Assembly (NCBI RefSeq): GCF_029784155.1
Contig: NC_073692.1
Span: forward strand, 241,199,756-241,263,755
From: Uranotaenia lowii
Lineage: Eukaryota; Arthropoda; Insecta; Diptera; Culicidae
Direction of reading: 5' to 3'
DNA: 64,000 nt
Numbering within the stretch: the stretch's first letter is position 1; each line of letters starts with the position of its first letter. The notes under the pieces are model-generated. The model did not search any database. It had not been told where the DNA came from and saw only the letters and a list, made by a program, of their open reading frames with translations. Made by a program: the position numbers and the translations under genes. Positions 1-12,438 of this stretch are shown piece by piece.

Positions 1-1958
1 TTTTCTAGATCATCAAATTTCATTCAATTCTTTCTATCTTCTTTTTTTATGAGAATTTAACCCTCTTTAGCGAACTCAGGAATATACTTTTGGAAATAAT
101 TTAAAATTATAGCTCAACAATATATTACAGCCTATTATAATACATCTTCAGCCAATTGTTGTCAATACTTTTCTTATAAAAATTTAATAAAAAAATATTT
201 ATCGTTGTGTACATCCTTTGACATTATAATTATTCTTATTTTCAAAGTATCCCAAGGTTTAATCTTCAACGTTACACCAATCTATATTCTCTCATTAAAT
301 GTTTTTTTATTCAACTATATTATATTAGATTATGTTATATTATATCATTTTTTCTATATATTTATTCTGGTATATTTTTATTCATCTATATTTTATTTAT
401 TTATTTTTTTATTTATTAATTTTTTATTTTTATTCATTTATTTATTTTATTTTTTAATTAATTCATTTATTTTATAATTCACTTATCAAATTATTTATTT
501 GCTTATTCATTTATTTTTTGTTATTTATTTATTTTTTATTTTTTTGTTTATCTAGTTATTTATTTATTTATGGAATGGTTTTCTGAGCGTTGGAGTTTAG
601 GAAGGATCGGAATTCGATTAATTGAAATTTCAATTGATTCAGAGGTTAAACTCTCTCAGGTCCCGCGGAGCAGATGACAGTCCGGCAGCGCGTATGTGTG
701 AATGGTGCTTGTGCAATGTGCATGGTGGCCTGCCAGCGCAAGATTCAAATATTAGTTCCAAATTATTTTCAATTTCATAATTTTATAGCTGAGGCTTGTA
801 GGATACAAGCTCCAAAATGATAGTTCCGATAGAAAACGTTTCAAAGCTATGACGGTGCTCGATTTTTTTTTTCAATTCGAGCAGTTTAAATGAAATAAAA
901 AAAAGAGATTGAAATAACCTCAAAAATATATATTGTGCACCAGGTGTCGATTGAGATTTAAAGAATTGTTTGTTATACTTGTCTCAAAATTGTTGATTTT
1001 AGCACTTGTACCTGTCAGATCTTGGGGGCCTAAATTGATAACATGACTACACATCATATTAAAAAAGCATTCTAACATGTTATTTTTCCAGAATCATATC
1101 CTCATTAGCGCTGTCTTTATGTTCTTACTTCGACTTTCGCTATATTTTCTTTTTTCCTCTTTTTATTTATTTATACCCTATAATTTTGAAGTTTTTTCAG
1201 GAATGTTTAGTCAAAATCATGTTCTATTTGATATGAGTTGCAGCTTATCCATGGGGCCGATACAAGGAGTCAAAAATATCGTAATCAATCAATTTTCAAA
1301 TATTTATGATCATAACGATAGTAATTTTTTAAACAGCTTTCTCATATGGAAGTGTTGTGTCCATTTTAGTCATGAGTTATAAAATATTCATTCCCGATAT
1401 TTTAAAAAAGCTGCTTATCAATAACGTTTTAGTTTTCAGAGAACATCACATGCCACTAAACTGAATTTAAAGTTTCAGCTGATCTGATACCTTCTACAGT
1501 AAACGCACTGAACTCTATTATACCTTTTTGTATTTTTTCGCACTTATATCACACTATAGTTTACATATAAAACAGCAACTTCCATAAATTATTGATAACA
1601 GTTTTTTTCTTAAACTGTTTAATATTAAAAAACGATTTTGTTAGTATTCTCAAACATTAAAAGAACTATTAGATATATCAAATCGCCATATAAAGACCCT
1701 GCATTTTGTACAATATTTACTAAATTATTCACCAATGCGCGTGGTTGACTATTTCTTGATCTTCAACCCCTCTTCAGTCTTCACAGTCTAGCATAAATTC
1801 AAGTGGGCCGAGTGAGGATTTAGAATTTCCGCAAAATATTTTGGTAATACATAATTACATTATCTTGCAGATTACCGGTCGACATCGCTGATAAATGTTA
1901 GAAACAATACTTTTTGTTTTATTTAATTTGATTTATAATCCTGTTTACTTCCAGCATC
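1..1958. other. AT-rich stretch, no gene seen
   Basis: Very AT-rich DNA, with a TTTATT-type low-complexity run at about 300-570. The short open frames here are rich in F, I, L and Y, which is what translated T-rich DNA gives, and they carry no recognisable domain. I see no RNA gene or terminal repeats. Confidence 0.6.
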
Positions 1959-1979
1959 ATGAAAGTCGCAATTCAAAAT

Positions 1980-2150
1980 CGGTTCAATCATATTATGTTG
2001 TATTATATCATACTATATCGTATTATATTGTACTGTATTAGATCGTATTGCATTATATTTTGTTATATTGTATTATTTTATATTTTATATATATTATACT
2101 ATATCATATTATATACTTTTATATTTTATTTACATTATATTATTTTTCAA
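1980..2150. repeat. Degenerate TATTATAT low-complexity repeat
   Basis: A run of imperfect TATTATAT/TATCGTAT units about 170 bases long. It behaves as a decayed microsatellite. The open frame across it (mostly I, L, Y) is a by-product of the repeat. Confidence 0.6.
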
Positions 2151-3544
2151 CAACAAGGGCAGGGGCATCTGGGTATCCTCGTTTTACAAAAAGATCGGGT
2201 TACCGTGTATGCTAGTACCGTATTGAATACTAGACGTTCCTCAATTTATGTCAAGGGAATTTGGCATGGTTGAGAAAAATAAAGTATTTGATTACTTTTT
2301 GTAAAATAAGGACGCACTCTTTTTTCGGAAGCCTTGGCGGCGGGATTATAATTTGCATGCTATCGTGGTTAGTCAACAATATGGTTATAGCTTCTCGAGA
2401 CTTTTCCCTTTTTCACCCTGGATACCGTTAGTGCCTCTGCTTACGATTCCATTCCTTTAGAAGTCTCATTGAGTGGTTATGATTGTGTTGCGTGGTAGCC
2501 AAGATGGACGTGTGGGTTATTTTTTTTGCCACAACCGCGGCGCTGCCGTAAACCCAAGGTGGATATAATACATACATACCAGTGATTGAAATCCTCACCA
2601 ATTTTCTCATCAGAGGCATTCAAAATACACACTTTGAGGCCTCGCATAGCTATACAGGAGACGATACATATACATTCATTCAAACCTCCCCCCATGAGGA
2701 GGATCTGCTCTGAGAGACACTATCCGTTTGCTGCCCCGAACGAACTCTCTCAACGTTCGGTTGCTACATGATGCATGAAGAAGACGAGGCACACATACTC
2801 ATTTACGTTGTTGAATTTGAATAACTCGAGCCGACCGCAAAGGTTGAGGCAACAACAAAAACAACCGAACTTATTGCGTTGCACGGCCTGCAACGTATGG
2901 TGAAAGAGGGGGGAAGAAAAAGAAATGAAAAAACTAGCTGCCTGCGTGCGGTTGCTGTGCAATAATAGCAATAGCAGAAAAACCTCACGCATTCGATCCA
3001 TTCACAAACGAGGAGACTCGGGTTTGCTCTGCCTTTTGAATTCGGTTCCCTCAAGGTTGTGACAGGAGATGAGTGAGAGCCATTCGTTTGGTTTTTTGGA
3101 TTCGCTGCCTCGAATGTATATTGCTTCATGAAGGCGGCCATGTTGAGAGCGTATACATCATCGGTTTTGTCGTTTTCGCTGCCTCAAAGCAACCTTTGCT
3201 TCCGAGTAAAGCGTTGAGCGAGAGATGGTTGATCAACTCATGCTCAGCAAAATTCAATCACTGATACATACATACATACAGGAAGAATGTTTGGGACGCA
3301 AATAAAGTTGTTTATTATTTAGAGCTCAGAGCGTCACCGTACTAGGCGTCAGGAAGAAAAAGCGTAAATAAAAGGGTGCTTTGATTGTGATTTTTTAAAT
3401 AACATGAAAGGTTGCATGTCGTCGATGAATGGCGTCTTCAACGTCGAGACGCTCATGAACGTTTGTGACGTAGAAATCAAAACATTGAAAAAACTGATTC
3501 TCACACTCGTGCAAGGGTAGTCTTGTCCCCACCTATAGATAAAC
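2151..3544. other. No gene recognised
   Basis: Somewhat less AT-rich DNA than its left neighbour. Several short overlapping frames on both strands show no conserved motif. The phrase TTCGCTGCCTC occurs twice (about 3101 and 3176), which may reflect a small dispersed repeat. Nothing else stands out. Confidence 0.5.
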
Positions 3545-4264
3545 CACATAGGGTACAGATGGCTTGCCAAACATCTGCTTGAAAATATCTGCTATCTTTC
3601 CCCTTCTTTTTACCGTATGAAACTCCTGTCCCGGAAGCTGCTTGCAGTCGGCTTTGACGTAGGTTTCGTCGTCCATTACCACGCAGTCAAACTTCGTCAG
3701 CATCGTCGTGTACAGCCTCCGGGATCGCGCTTTGGCCGTTGTATTTTGTTTATCATCGCGATTTGGAGTCACTTCCTACTTGTAAGCCGATAGTCCGGCT
3801 CGTTTTTTGGCACGGTTGTAGACGATACACCCAGCTTATTTGCGGGACCTCGGGAGAGAGGTTAGGGTTTCGCTTGAAACTACCGGCAACACTCTTTGTC
3901 GTCTCAGCGGCTTCCGGTTTTCGATTTTCCCTGATCCAGACTTCCTGGCTGTCGACAAACGTTCCCCAAACACTTTAATTACATTTGTAACGGTTGATTT
4001 GGCAACTTTTAGCGATTTTGCCAGCTTTGCGTGCGAGTAGCTCGAGTTTATACGATGCGCGAGCAACATTTTGATACGCTGCTCTTCTTCCTTGGACGGC
4101 ATTTTGACAACTGTGACTGTGACAAGAGTGAATTTCAAAATCAAAATAGGAGCAGAATTCTACACACACACACCTTCAAAATGAGAGGTGTTCAGGTTTT
4201 TTAATGCAAAATTGAAAGAAATACGTCAAGTTGATATTGACCAAATTTTGACCGTATCACCCTT
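3545..4264 (-). pseudogene. DD37E mariner (ITm type), 5' fragment
   Basis: This is the 5' part of a mariner-like element read on the minus strand. Its outer end, CACCCTT at 4258-4264 followed by TA, is the same terminus as the element at 48323-51307. The first reading frame begins at 4102 with MPSKEEEQRIKMLLAH and an HTH region (HAKLAKSLKVAKSTVTNVIK). The first catalytic block, MDDETYVKAD, lies near 3665. The body is frameshifted in several places. About 30 bases after FKQM are missing relative to the 48 kb copy, and the sequence stops matching near 3545, so the second catalytic D, the E and the 3' terminus are absent. It is non-functional. Confidence 0.85.
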
Positions 4265-5074
4265 TATTTCTTTTCTTTTCAAATTCATTTAACCAAAATA
4301 TTGAAATAAAAGGTTAAAAAGGTTAAACGGCCACACAATAATAATGATAATAATAATTTGAAAATAATGTGTGTCGTATCTGCAAGTTTAGTATTCGATG
4401 AATTATACTTAAACATGATCTTGGCGATAAACGAAAGACAATCGATTTAAACTGCTTCACATGTTTTGTATTTTAACAATCATGGGATAAATACATAAAT
4501 GTAAGTGTCTAGGATCTCTCTGATAGTGAAAGATGATGAAAAACGGAAGAAAATTAACTTTGAAGTGGATCCCAACTGAATGAAGCCTTTCGCCTTTCGA
4601 TGAAAATCTACAAATTTTGGTAAAATGATTTTTTTACCCCTGAAGTTAGGCACTATATCTAACGTTTCCTTTGCTTTAAGCTTGAAAGGTTTTTTTGAAA
4701 GTAAAGGGTGATTACCGGAGATTACAAAAAGTGAAATGTGAAAAAAGATTCCAAAACCCGTCCCCCGCTGGAGAGTGCGATTTTCCAGCAGTATTTTCCA
4801 CATGCTGAAAGCTAAATAGTTCAATTGGCAAACCTTTTCCCGCCAACAAAGTTAGGAAACTTCTGATTTGTTGTTGTTCCTGTGAGGATAGATTAATAGA
4901 TATCTATTGGTTAGTTACTATTTTTCTATAAGTGATAAAAGGAAATAAACATTGAAGTATGGTTGCCATTGATTTTCCCTTTCCACGATTTTTTCTAGCG
5001 AACTTAGCAGAAAAATGGAAATTGGGTTTCCATTATTTGTCCACCCATTTTGTTTTAAACAGGAAAATACAAGT
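4265..5074. other. No gene recognised
   Basis: AT-rich DNA with no domain-bearing frame. A 114-codon frame on the minus strand (4480-4824) has no motif I recognise. Confidence 0.5.
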
Positions 5075-5980
5075 ACTGTAAAACGGGGTAGCTTTGACCA
5101 ACAATAAATTTTTGCACATTACCATCTCAGTCTATAGATCGAATTTTAGAAAACTGTTTTCTACGTTTTAAAGCCTATTAATTGAGGCAAAATTTGGTTT
5201 GTAATTGAAATTTTTCTCTGTGAGCAAAAATGTTATTATAAAATCTTAAAATATCTATTTTTCCTAGGCTTTCAAACAAACAGCTCTCCTCATGAAACCA
5301 AAAAGCATTTAAAAGCAAACGGGTTATTGAATGTGAAAGAACTACTTTTTTTTCTTTGTATATGTATAGTTGAAGTGCTTTTTTTTATAGTCATTCACTG
5401 ATAAATTTTTGATATATAAAAAATAAGGACTTTTTCCAAGAGTAGGCCCGTATTGGACAAATGGATAGGAACCCTATCAAATGGTTAAATTTGAATAAAA
5501 AATGAAAATAGAAATAGTGGGAATGTGTGAAGGTCAAATTTCTTTTGTTTTTGGTAGCTCAAACTATTTAGCAATGATTTTAATTTCTGCCCAAAATGTA
5601 TGCATAATTATTGTTCTTTTTTCGATTATAAATGTTTTTAAAAGAAAACGTTAAAAAGGAAAGTAAAATTGATAAGCTAGCACTTGTTAATATTATGAAT
5701 GTGCTTTTGTTCTCCTTGATGGTCAAGAAAACTTGTTAAAATTGTCAAAATAGAGACTGATCAATGTGACCCCAAAGCATAAAATTTAAAACAGAGACGA
5801 AATCGATTTTTTAATCGAATTTAAAGTGGCCTTATAAATTTCTGCAATCATTTTTTACGTTGATGGGAGTCAAGTACTGATATTAAAAATATGAAACATG
5901 CCACATTTCCCTTTACCTACCGCAAAAATAATCGAAAATTATTGAACAAGGAGATCAATATTACCCCGGTTACGGTATTT
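5075..5980. repeat. Diverged non-autonomous repeat with inverted ends
   Basis: The left end reads ACTGTAAAACGGGGTAGC near 5082. Near 5960 the complement of a similar phrase appears (ACCGTAACCGGGGTAATA when read on the minus strand). The interior shares recognisable stretches with 7590-7967, such as GATTATAAATGTTTT at both places. No coding frame is present. I infer an old MITE-like family with two copies in this window; the boundaries are approximate. Confidence 0.45.
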
Positions 5981-7589
5981 AAAACCTTAAGACAATTTTC
6001 TAAGATGCAATTAAATCAGCAGTTAAACATTCTTTTCCCTATTCAGAAAAAAACGAATTTTAGTTCTTAGTTAAATTTCCAAATAAATCTATGGGTAATT
6101 TATTCATGCTCGATGCCCTAGCATGACAATACGGACTATCCAATTATAACTTTGTACTGGGGCTGCTTGCAACTTGGTTTGTCTTATGAACTGAGGCCCG
6201 AAAATAGCCATGAATAATAGGTCCCGAGTACAACTTTTCCAATTTCCGCCGCTTGTCAATTGCAATGATTAAAAACTCGATTCAACTTTATCAATTGGAT
6301 TGTTTTTGTGCAGCTGAATTAAGCCCGAACGATTGACAGACTTATGTGCTAAACTACTAGAATTATGTGGGGTTTTGTGTTGCAGTGATAATTCATTCCA
6401 TTCAACAGAAAATTGAATTTAATTCGTTTTAATAATCTTCACGCAATTCACTTGTTGTTTAGCTCCTGTCAGCCTAAGATAATCCGACAGAACAGAACTT
6501 GTATTGCGAGTCATAATCCAGCAGATATCATCGCCCCAGAAATGGGTCTTATACTGAAAATAGATTTTCTGCGGTGGCGTGACCCAATTAGAACGACTAA
6601 TTTCCAACTAATTGTACTAATTAGGAGTCTTTTCTGTTGCAGACTTTCTGTACGCTTTTTTCCACCTCCTAGCTTGCATCAAAAGTTGCCCGAATTCCAT
6701 ATTTAGCAACAGAAGAAAAGAGAAAAAATTCCCAGCTGGAACCCGAAAAAATATTCTTCACTTGCACGTGAAAAGATATAACTCCCACTTCATTTAATTT
6801 CATTGCACTCAAATTTCCAGCTGCAACGAATTTTACTGAGAGCGAAAGCGCAGGAAAAGCTGCGAAAATAAAAACTACCCAGCAGAAGAGAGTTTTGCAA
6901 TTTGAGGTTAATTGAATTCGGAACAACTTAGTCTTGGCCAATTTTTTTCTCTGTTGCAGCTCCTGAATGTATACTTACGGCACCCTGGCACTCGAGTGGG
7001 TTGCGTTGATTTAAAAAATTGAAAATGCCATTTCGAAATGTTTGTATTTTTTCTATTTCGATTGCATATTAGTTTGTTTTGTTACCTAGATTTTACAATA
7101 ACTCGGTTAATTGTAGAGACGTTTCAACCTTTTTTTCTGGACCATGATTAAACGTATAAGCGAAATTAGATTCAATTAACAGTTGCTTAATAACAAAAAA
7201 TAACTCACCTAATTCTGCATACCATGAGAAGTTTTATACTTATACAGGTTCCAGGATCTCCTACGATAGTAGTTAATTATAATAAATGCAAGATAAATTG
7301 ATTCCTCAAAATAACAGGTTTTAGTTTTCGCTCCAATTAAAGCATAAAATAAATCGTAAATTTCTTTTATAATTTCGTTCCTGAACTTAGACTCTACCTT
7401 CAACAAAACGATTTCAAGCAGGATGACAAAAATGTGATTAATAGTCGAAAGTGCAAAGCAAATCAATAACATGCTTACTTGGTGAAAAGCAACGTCCTAA
7501 TTGGCGTTTAAAATAGTGGAAATTTGAATGAACGCACATAGGGGCAACAAACCAATGGTTCAATTTGAAGAAAAAAATAACATGGGAAC
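5981..7589. other. No gene recognised
   Basis: AT-rich DNA with only short frames lacking motifs. I found no clear repeat boundaries or RNA gene here. Confidence 0.5.
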
Positions 7590-7967
7590 AGTGCGAGGAC
7601 CTAGAGAATTGCAAGTTGGAAAATTTCATTTGTTTTTGAGGCCAAAAAGAATTGAGAAATGTTTATAACTTTTACCCCTAGATGTATGCAGCAACATTGT
7701 CCATCTTTTGATTATAAATGTTTTAAAGCAATAATTTGGAAGATGTTGAGGTACGTAAAAACCCATAGTGATCAAAATTACCCCGTAACTCGAAATTTGG
7801 ATTTGTAACAAACATTTAATTATAACCACCAATGTCGTTTGAAATTGAAGTCCTCATCTCAGTAAGTGTTTAAAATTTTGAAGTGTTACGAAAAATCAAC
7901 CCCTTCCCCTCCAAACATTATTTAAAAAAGTCATCAAAGTTCCCCCAGATTACGGTATCTATCAATT
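7590..7967. repeat. Second copy of the 5.1 kb repeat family, partial
   Basis: Shares the internal words TTTGTTTTTG and GATTATAAATGTTTT, in the same order, with 5530-5640. Near 7950 it has an end-like phrase, CCCCCAGATTACGGTATC, resembling the right end of the first copy. It is diverged and non-coding. Confidence 0.4.
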
Positions 7968-9365
7968 GAGTTGATTGAACTAACAAACAAGATCTGTATC
8001 TTTCTTGAACCATTTAGTAACTTGATTCATTACGTAAAATCAAACAAATTGAAATAACGTTATGTTGCCTGGTTAAATTTTTAAAAAAAATTAAAGCATA
8101 CAAAATTTGCCGAATATCATACTTTTATTTTGAGATAATCGGGGGGAGGACAACCTTGGATAAGTGAATCCTCGGTTTAAACGAAATCCAATGACAACCC
8201 AAGTACTTTTGCTCTGGTGTGCATATCTTCGTGTTTAGATCTCTGAAGATGTTAGTGATTTCCAGCGATAGTTCTTCTGTATATCGTTGATTTGATTTTG
8301 GGACGTGTTCCGCTTTTTTTTATTTGTTCTCAGGAAAATATCGAAAGTCCTTCGGACGTATCATTGTTTACGCAGTCGATAAACCGAAAAAAAGCCAATG
8401 GTGTTCTGCCAAGTCACGGGTTTTCGTAAGTGATCATCAAAATAGGAATCCATAATAAAAAACTTACTCGGCCTTTCTGCATTCGCGTACTCGGACGCGT
8501 GAGAGCGATCTTCGTTGACCTCTTTCGAAATATTTTATTGGCAGTTAAAACTACCGATTCCGCGTTAAGCGGTCTCTTGCCATCGGAGTAGGCATCCGGA
8601 TCGCTCCCACGATCAATCTCATGATCGACTTGGTGGGATAACGCCCGAAAACAGAATGACTCGATCGCAGCAGCTGACGGCCCTTTTATCACTTCGCAAC
8701 TCGTACGATCCACTGGTGACGGATAGGGAAAATGAGAGAATGTGCAAAGTTCTCGCCTAGCGATCTAACTTGGACTATCTAACAAGTGTTGATCATTTGA
8801 ATGCTACTTCTAGCAGTTGTTCCCAAGCTGAGTTAAGAATGTTACACATTAATTTACTAATATTATTCGGTTGCTATATAATCTTCCGTTTTATTATCTG
8901 GTCGGGTATGGTGTGGTGTTACAAATCATTTTCAGTTGATACCTATTTGCTTTCCTCTATCGTTAGAATCATGCGCGCAAATGGTGGAGAAGCATGGTAG
9001 TTTGTATCATCGGACTAAAGGTTTCGGTGTCTTCTTCTTTTTTTGGAGTTACCTCTAAAATCAACTCATAGTGTCAAAGTGATAAGTCGCGTGGTCGAAT
9101 CGTACAAACCGAAATTACAAAAAATCCGATGTTTTCCAAAACCCGACGCAAAGTAAGCCCTTTATAATCTAAAACTACCGTAGAACATCCACTTATTGAA
9201 AAACAAAAAAATTATAACCCAGTTACAATTTACAGCGGATTTAAATCCACAAAAAACTTACATTTAATATTTCCGCCAAAAATAAAATCGTCAACAATAC
9301 GTAAGCATAACCTACAAAAATCCAATTATTTTGTAAACATTAATGTACACGAATTATAAAAAAAA
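7968..9365. other. No gene; short pogo-like scrap at about 8139-8205
   Basis: Bases 8139-8205 resemble the start of the pogo-like MITE at 34033: GATAATCGGGGGGAGGACAA here against GATAGTCAGGGGAAGGACCA there, followed in both by ATAAGTGAA. The remainder has no recognised coding content. Confidence 0.4.
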
Positions 9366-9380
9366 AAACATTTTTAGAAA

Positions 9381-9417
9381 CCTTTGATGAAGGCTCCAAT
9401 CAGAGCCGAAACGTAAG
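9381..9417 (+). ncRNA. Hammerhead-ribozyme-like core (candidate)
   Basis: The order TTGATGA (9384-9390), stem GGCTC / GAGCC (9392-9396 / 9403-9407) with loop CAATCA, then GAAAC (9408-9412) is that of a hammerhead core, as found in Penelope-like retroelements. The first core base is T, not the conserved C. An A sits unpaired beside stem II, and I cannot place a cleavage triplet paired into stem III. It may be a decayed ribozyme or chance. Confidence 0.3.
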
Positions 9418-9817
9418 GAAATGTATTAGATAAACAACACGTACAAAGACTGAGTTTGCCATTTAACATCCAAACTTCTTAACTTCTTCGTAATTTTGAT
9501 TTTTTCCGAGCCATGGACTTTTCCAAGTAGTGGGTAGGAAAAGGCTGCTTGAAAGGCCCGCCTGTCCGGGTAATTAAGTAGACTGAGTAAAAAAAAAATC
9601 AGACAATCGGTTACTCGTGCAACGGAATCGGTTGGTTTTGCGTTGCGTAGAAGAAGCTTGCTGAACAATCGCTATCGTAAATGAATAGTCATAAATGAGT
9701 ACTTATGTACATGTTTTCTGGATTTTTTCGTCTACCTCAAGCTATTGTCTGCTCCGGGTGGTGACAGTAACCCAGACAACCATTTGGTGGGTATTTCGAA
9801 TTTGCAACACAAATATA
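9418..9817. other. No gene recognised
   Basis: Short interval before the Tc1 element. There is an 80-codon minus-strand frame (9426-9668) without motifs. I see no Penelope-like coding sequence next to the hammerhead-like motif. Confidence 0.5.
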
Positions 9818-11440
9818 CAGTGTCGGACAATATAATAGGACCACAGCTCAATCTAAAACAGAAAGTGACAAAACTTTGAGAAAAAAAAAATTCCATTTAA
9901 GTGCATCAAACCATTTACAAATTGTAAATTCCATTCTTCGAAGAAATTAAAATCGTCCGTAGTTAAAACAATTGACCTTTATTTAAAAAGTGCGTTTTAA
10001 GCATACTTACTGACTAAAATAACGCGACATAAAATAGGACCGCTTTAGAATTCATGGTAAAAAAAAATTAAAAAAAAAGGAAATTCATACCGTGATCGAT
10101 TTGCAGGGTTATTACTTGGTGGTATAACCCTTATTACGCATCACCACACCGCCTGGATTCTCTCCGACAGCTGCTGCTTGTTTTTTGATTTTTCGGTGTA
10201 CACCTTACGTTTAACTATTTCCCATAGGTTCTCTATGGGATTGAGATCAGGGGACTGCGCTGGCCACTCCATAACGTCTACCTTATTATCCTGGAACCAC
10301 TTTTTAACCGTTTTAGCGGTATGTTTGGGGTCGTTGTCCTGCTGGAACTGCCACTTTAGGGGCACTCGGCGTGTGGCAGCATTACTTCCCGAAGTATCTG
10401 GGCGTAGAGATGCTGGTCCATAATCCGATCCAGTACAAGGGACCCACCCCGTACCAAGAAAAGCACCCCCACACCATGATGCTACCTCCTCCATGTTTGA
10501 ACGTTTTATTTGTATACTGGGGCATATACGCACAGCTGAGTGGGCGATGGACCCAACTCTTTCCGTCCGAGCCGATGAGGTTCACTTTGGTCTCATTCGA
10601 CCACAGCACATTTCTCCATAGTTTCTCCTTTTTCGGACCGACCCAATCGAAGTGGTCCTTTGCATACTTCAGCCGCGCCTTCAAGTGCTTCGGCGTCAGC
10701 ATCGGCATCTTCCGGGGACTTTTTGCTCCTAGTCCCTTCTCCGCCAACCGTCGCTGAACCGTCCGGGAACTCAAAGATAAGTTCAGCTCGTCTCTGATCT
10801 GCTTTTGGACGCTTTGAAAGGGTCCTTTTGCGAGGCTCGCTTGATTGCCGAATCGTCCTTCGGCGTTGTTTTGCGGGGGCGGCCGGTCAGTTCCCGTTTG
10901 CCGGTGCTGTGAAGCGCGTTGAAAACGAAAGTTTTCGACCTTCCTAAGTAGTCGCAATCTCGCGTTGGTTTTTGCCAGCCTTGTGCAGATTCCGAATGAT
11001 CGCTCGCTGGACATCCGTGCAGTGCAGTGCTGTGCCCGATCCATCGCTTTTTCGCTGAAAACAGACTAGGAAGAAGGGAATCTTTATTTTTTGTTTGTTT
11101 TCATGATTTACATGATTAATTTTATGGGAAATACTTACCAGGACACGAAAATGGACAAACAACACCTTTTCTTCAAATCTAGAGCGCTGAAAATGCCGGA
11201 ACAGCCGAACCGATGAGCTGGTCTTATTTTATGACGCGACTTTTTTCACCCTCTGACAGCTTTCTGGTCGAGTAGAACAAACGGGTTGCTTTGATTGCAT
11301 CAAACGTGCAGTATACAAAGTTGGCATACTACAACAAGTGCTTGCCGCTAGGTGTCGCTTATTATTATAATTGAATTGGCAGTTTAAAGGTGATTTGAAT
11401 ATTTTGCATTAGAGCGGTCCTATTCTATTGTCCGACTCTG
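9818..11440 (-). mobile_element. Tc1-like DNA transposon with double terminal repeats
   Basis: The element is bounded by inverted ends, CAGTGTCGGACAATATAATA at 9818 and its near-complement ending at 11440, with TA on each side (9816-9817 and 11441-11442). A second, internal copy of the AATAGGACC-type repeat lies about 200 bases in from each end (near 10024 and near 11217-11237). This is the IR/DR arrangement known from Sleeping Beauty-like and Tc3-like elements. The transposase inside is broken, so the element could only move if helped. Confidence 0.85.
10141..11130 (-). pseudogene. Tc1 DD34E transposase, broken
   Basis: Tc1-family transposase remnant. In order it shows an N-terminal HTH region (about 11125-10945), a second HTH-like block (about 10830-10740), the first catalytic block WSNETK near 10590, GGGSIMVWGCFS near 10460, QDNDPKHTAK near 10310 and NPIENLW near 10225. 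From the D of QDND to the E of IENL there are 34 residues, which makes it DD34E. The sequence changes frame in the N-terminal part and again near 10430-10380. The first catalytic Asp is changed to Asn (codon AAT). The protein is therefore doubly inactive. Confidence 0.88.
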
Positions 11441-12438
11441 TACGTGTAAACATATCGAATATAATGCAGCAAAACCAGTATATACGTATCATTTTGGAGG
11501 TCATATAGGTACATTAGCACAGGTATTCTTGATTTGGATTGTATTGTAATAAAATCATGCAATGTATTCAAATACGATAAAGAATATGCATGGGCCGCAC
11601 ATTGTAGGTGCAGATATACGAAAATGAGTGGAAATGACATTCTAACGGTATAATCTGTAAAATGAAATACGACTTTTGGTTGTCTGGGAAATAGAACATC
11701 GGAAAAGAACAATTCAAAGAAATGAGCGTCAGTTTAGCTGTAACTACTCGGAGCGAATCAGTCACGAAGGAGTTGAGAGCATATGTTCACACGGCAAAGT
11801 TATCAATGGATCGCCTCAGTACAGCAGACTTCAGTAAGCATATCGATAGCTTATCTGACATCGTTATCACCTCTTCGTTGTATGAAACCATGGTAATATT
11901 TCATATTCAAATTTGCTTGCAGAAATACTGAGGTGAACATAAATTTGAATTTTTAATTTTTTTTTTTCAGACTTTGAAACGCCCTCTTCAAGCGAGCATT
12001 CTACTTTGGAAAAACTAAATAATGGAGATGGCAGAAAATTTAAAAAGTCTGTTAGTAAGGATTGCAAATCTCACAACAAAGAAGGTTGATTTTGAATTAT
12101 TTTCGACATCGACAATGATTGCCATGTTCAAAGTTTAATAGAAATTTACTAGATCCATTTCTGTTCAATTACCAACTCAGTCGAGAATGCCGTATTTTAT
12201 AGACGAATGGATTTTATACATAAACTATGCTATTGCTTTGATTTTATACGGTAACTATGCTTTGGGAAGATCTGCAAGTTAAACATAATTTGAAGTTTCT
12301 TCGGGCACGAAACCTTTCCCAAAAGCACTTTTTTCCACTATACGTCAGAATACCCCAAACAATAACCATTCGTTTACTCTGCAATTCACGTTGGCCTTCG
12401 AAGCCATTGTGATGAACCAATTAATGTTTCCCAAGAAA
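11441..12438. other. No gene recognised
   Basis: Only short frames without motifs on either strand, and no repeat boundaries that I can define. Confidence 0.5.

Noticed and set aside
205..477. 90-codon hydrophobic frame resembling a membrane protein
   Set aside because: It is low-complexity T-rich DNA; the start is not ATG and composition alone explains the residues.
2428..3264. Cluster of short overlapping frames on both strands
   Set aside because: No conserved motif, no consistent start and no codon-like bias. I could not support a gene.
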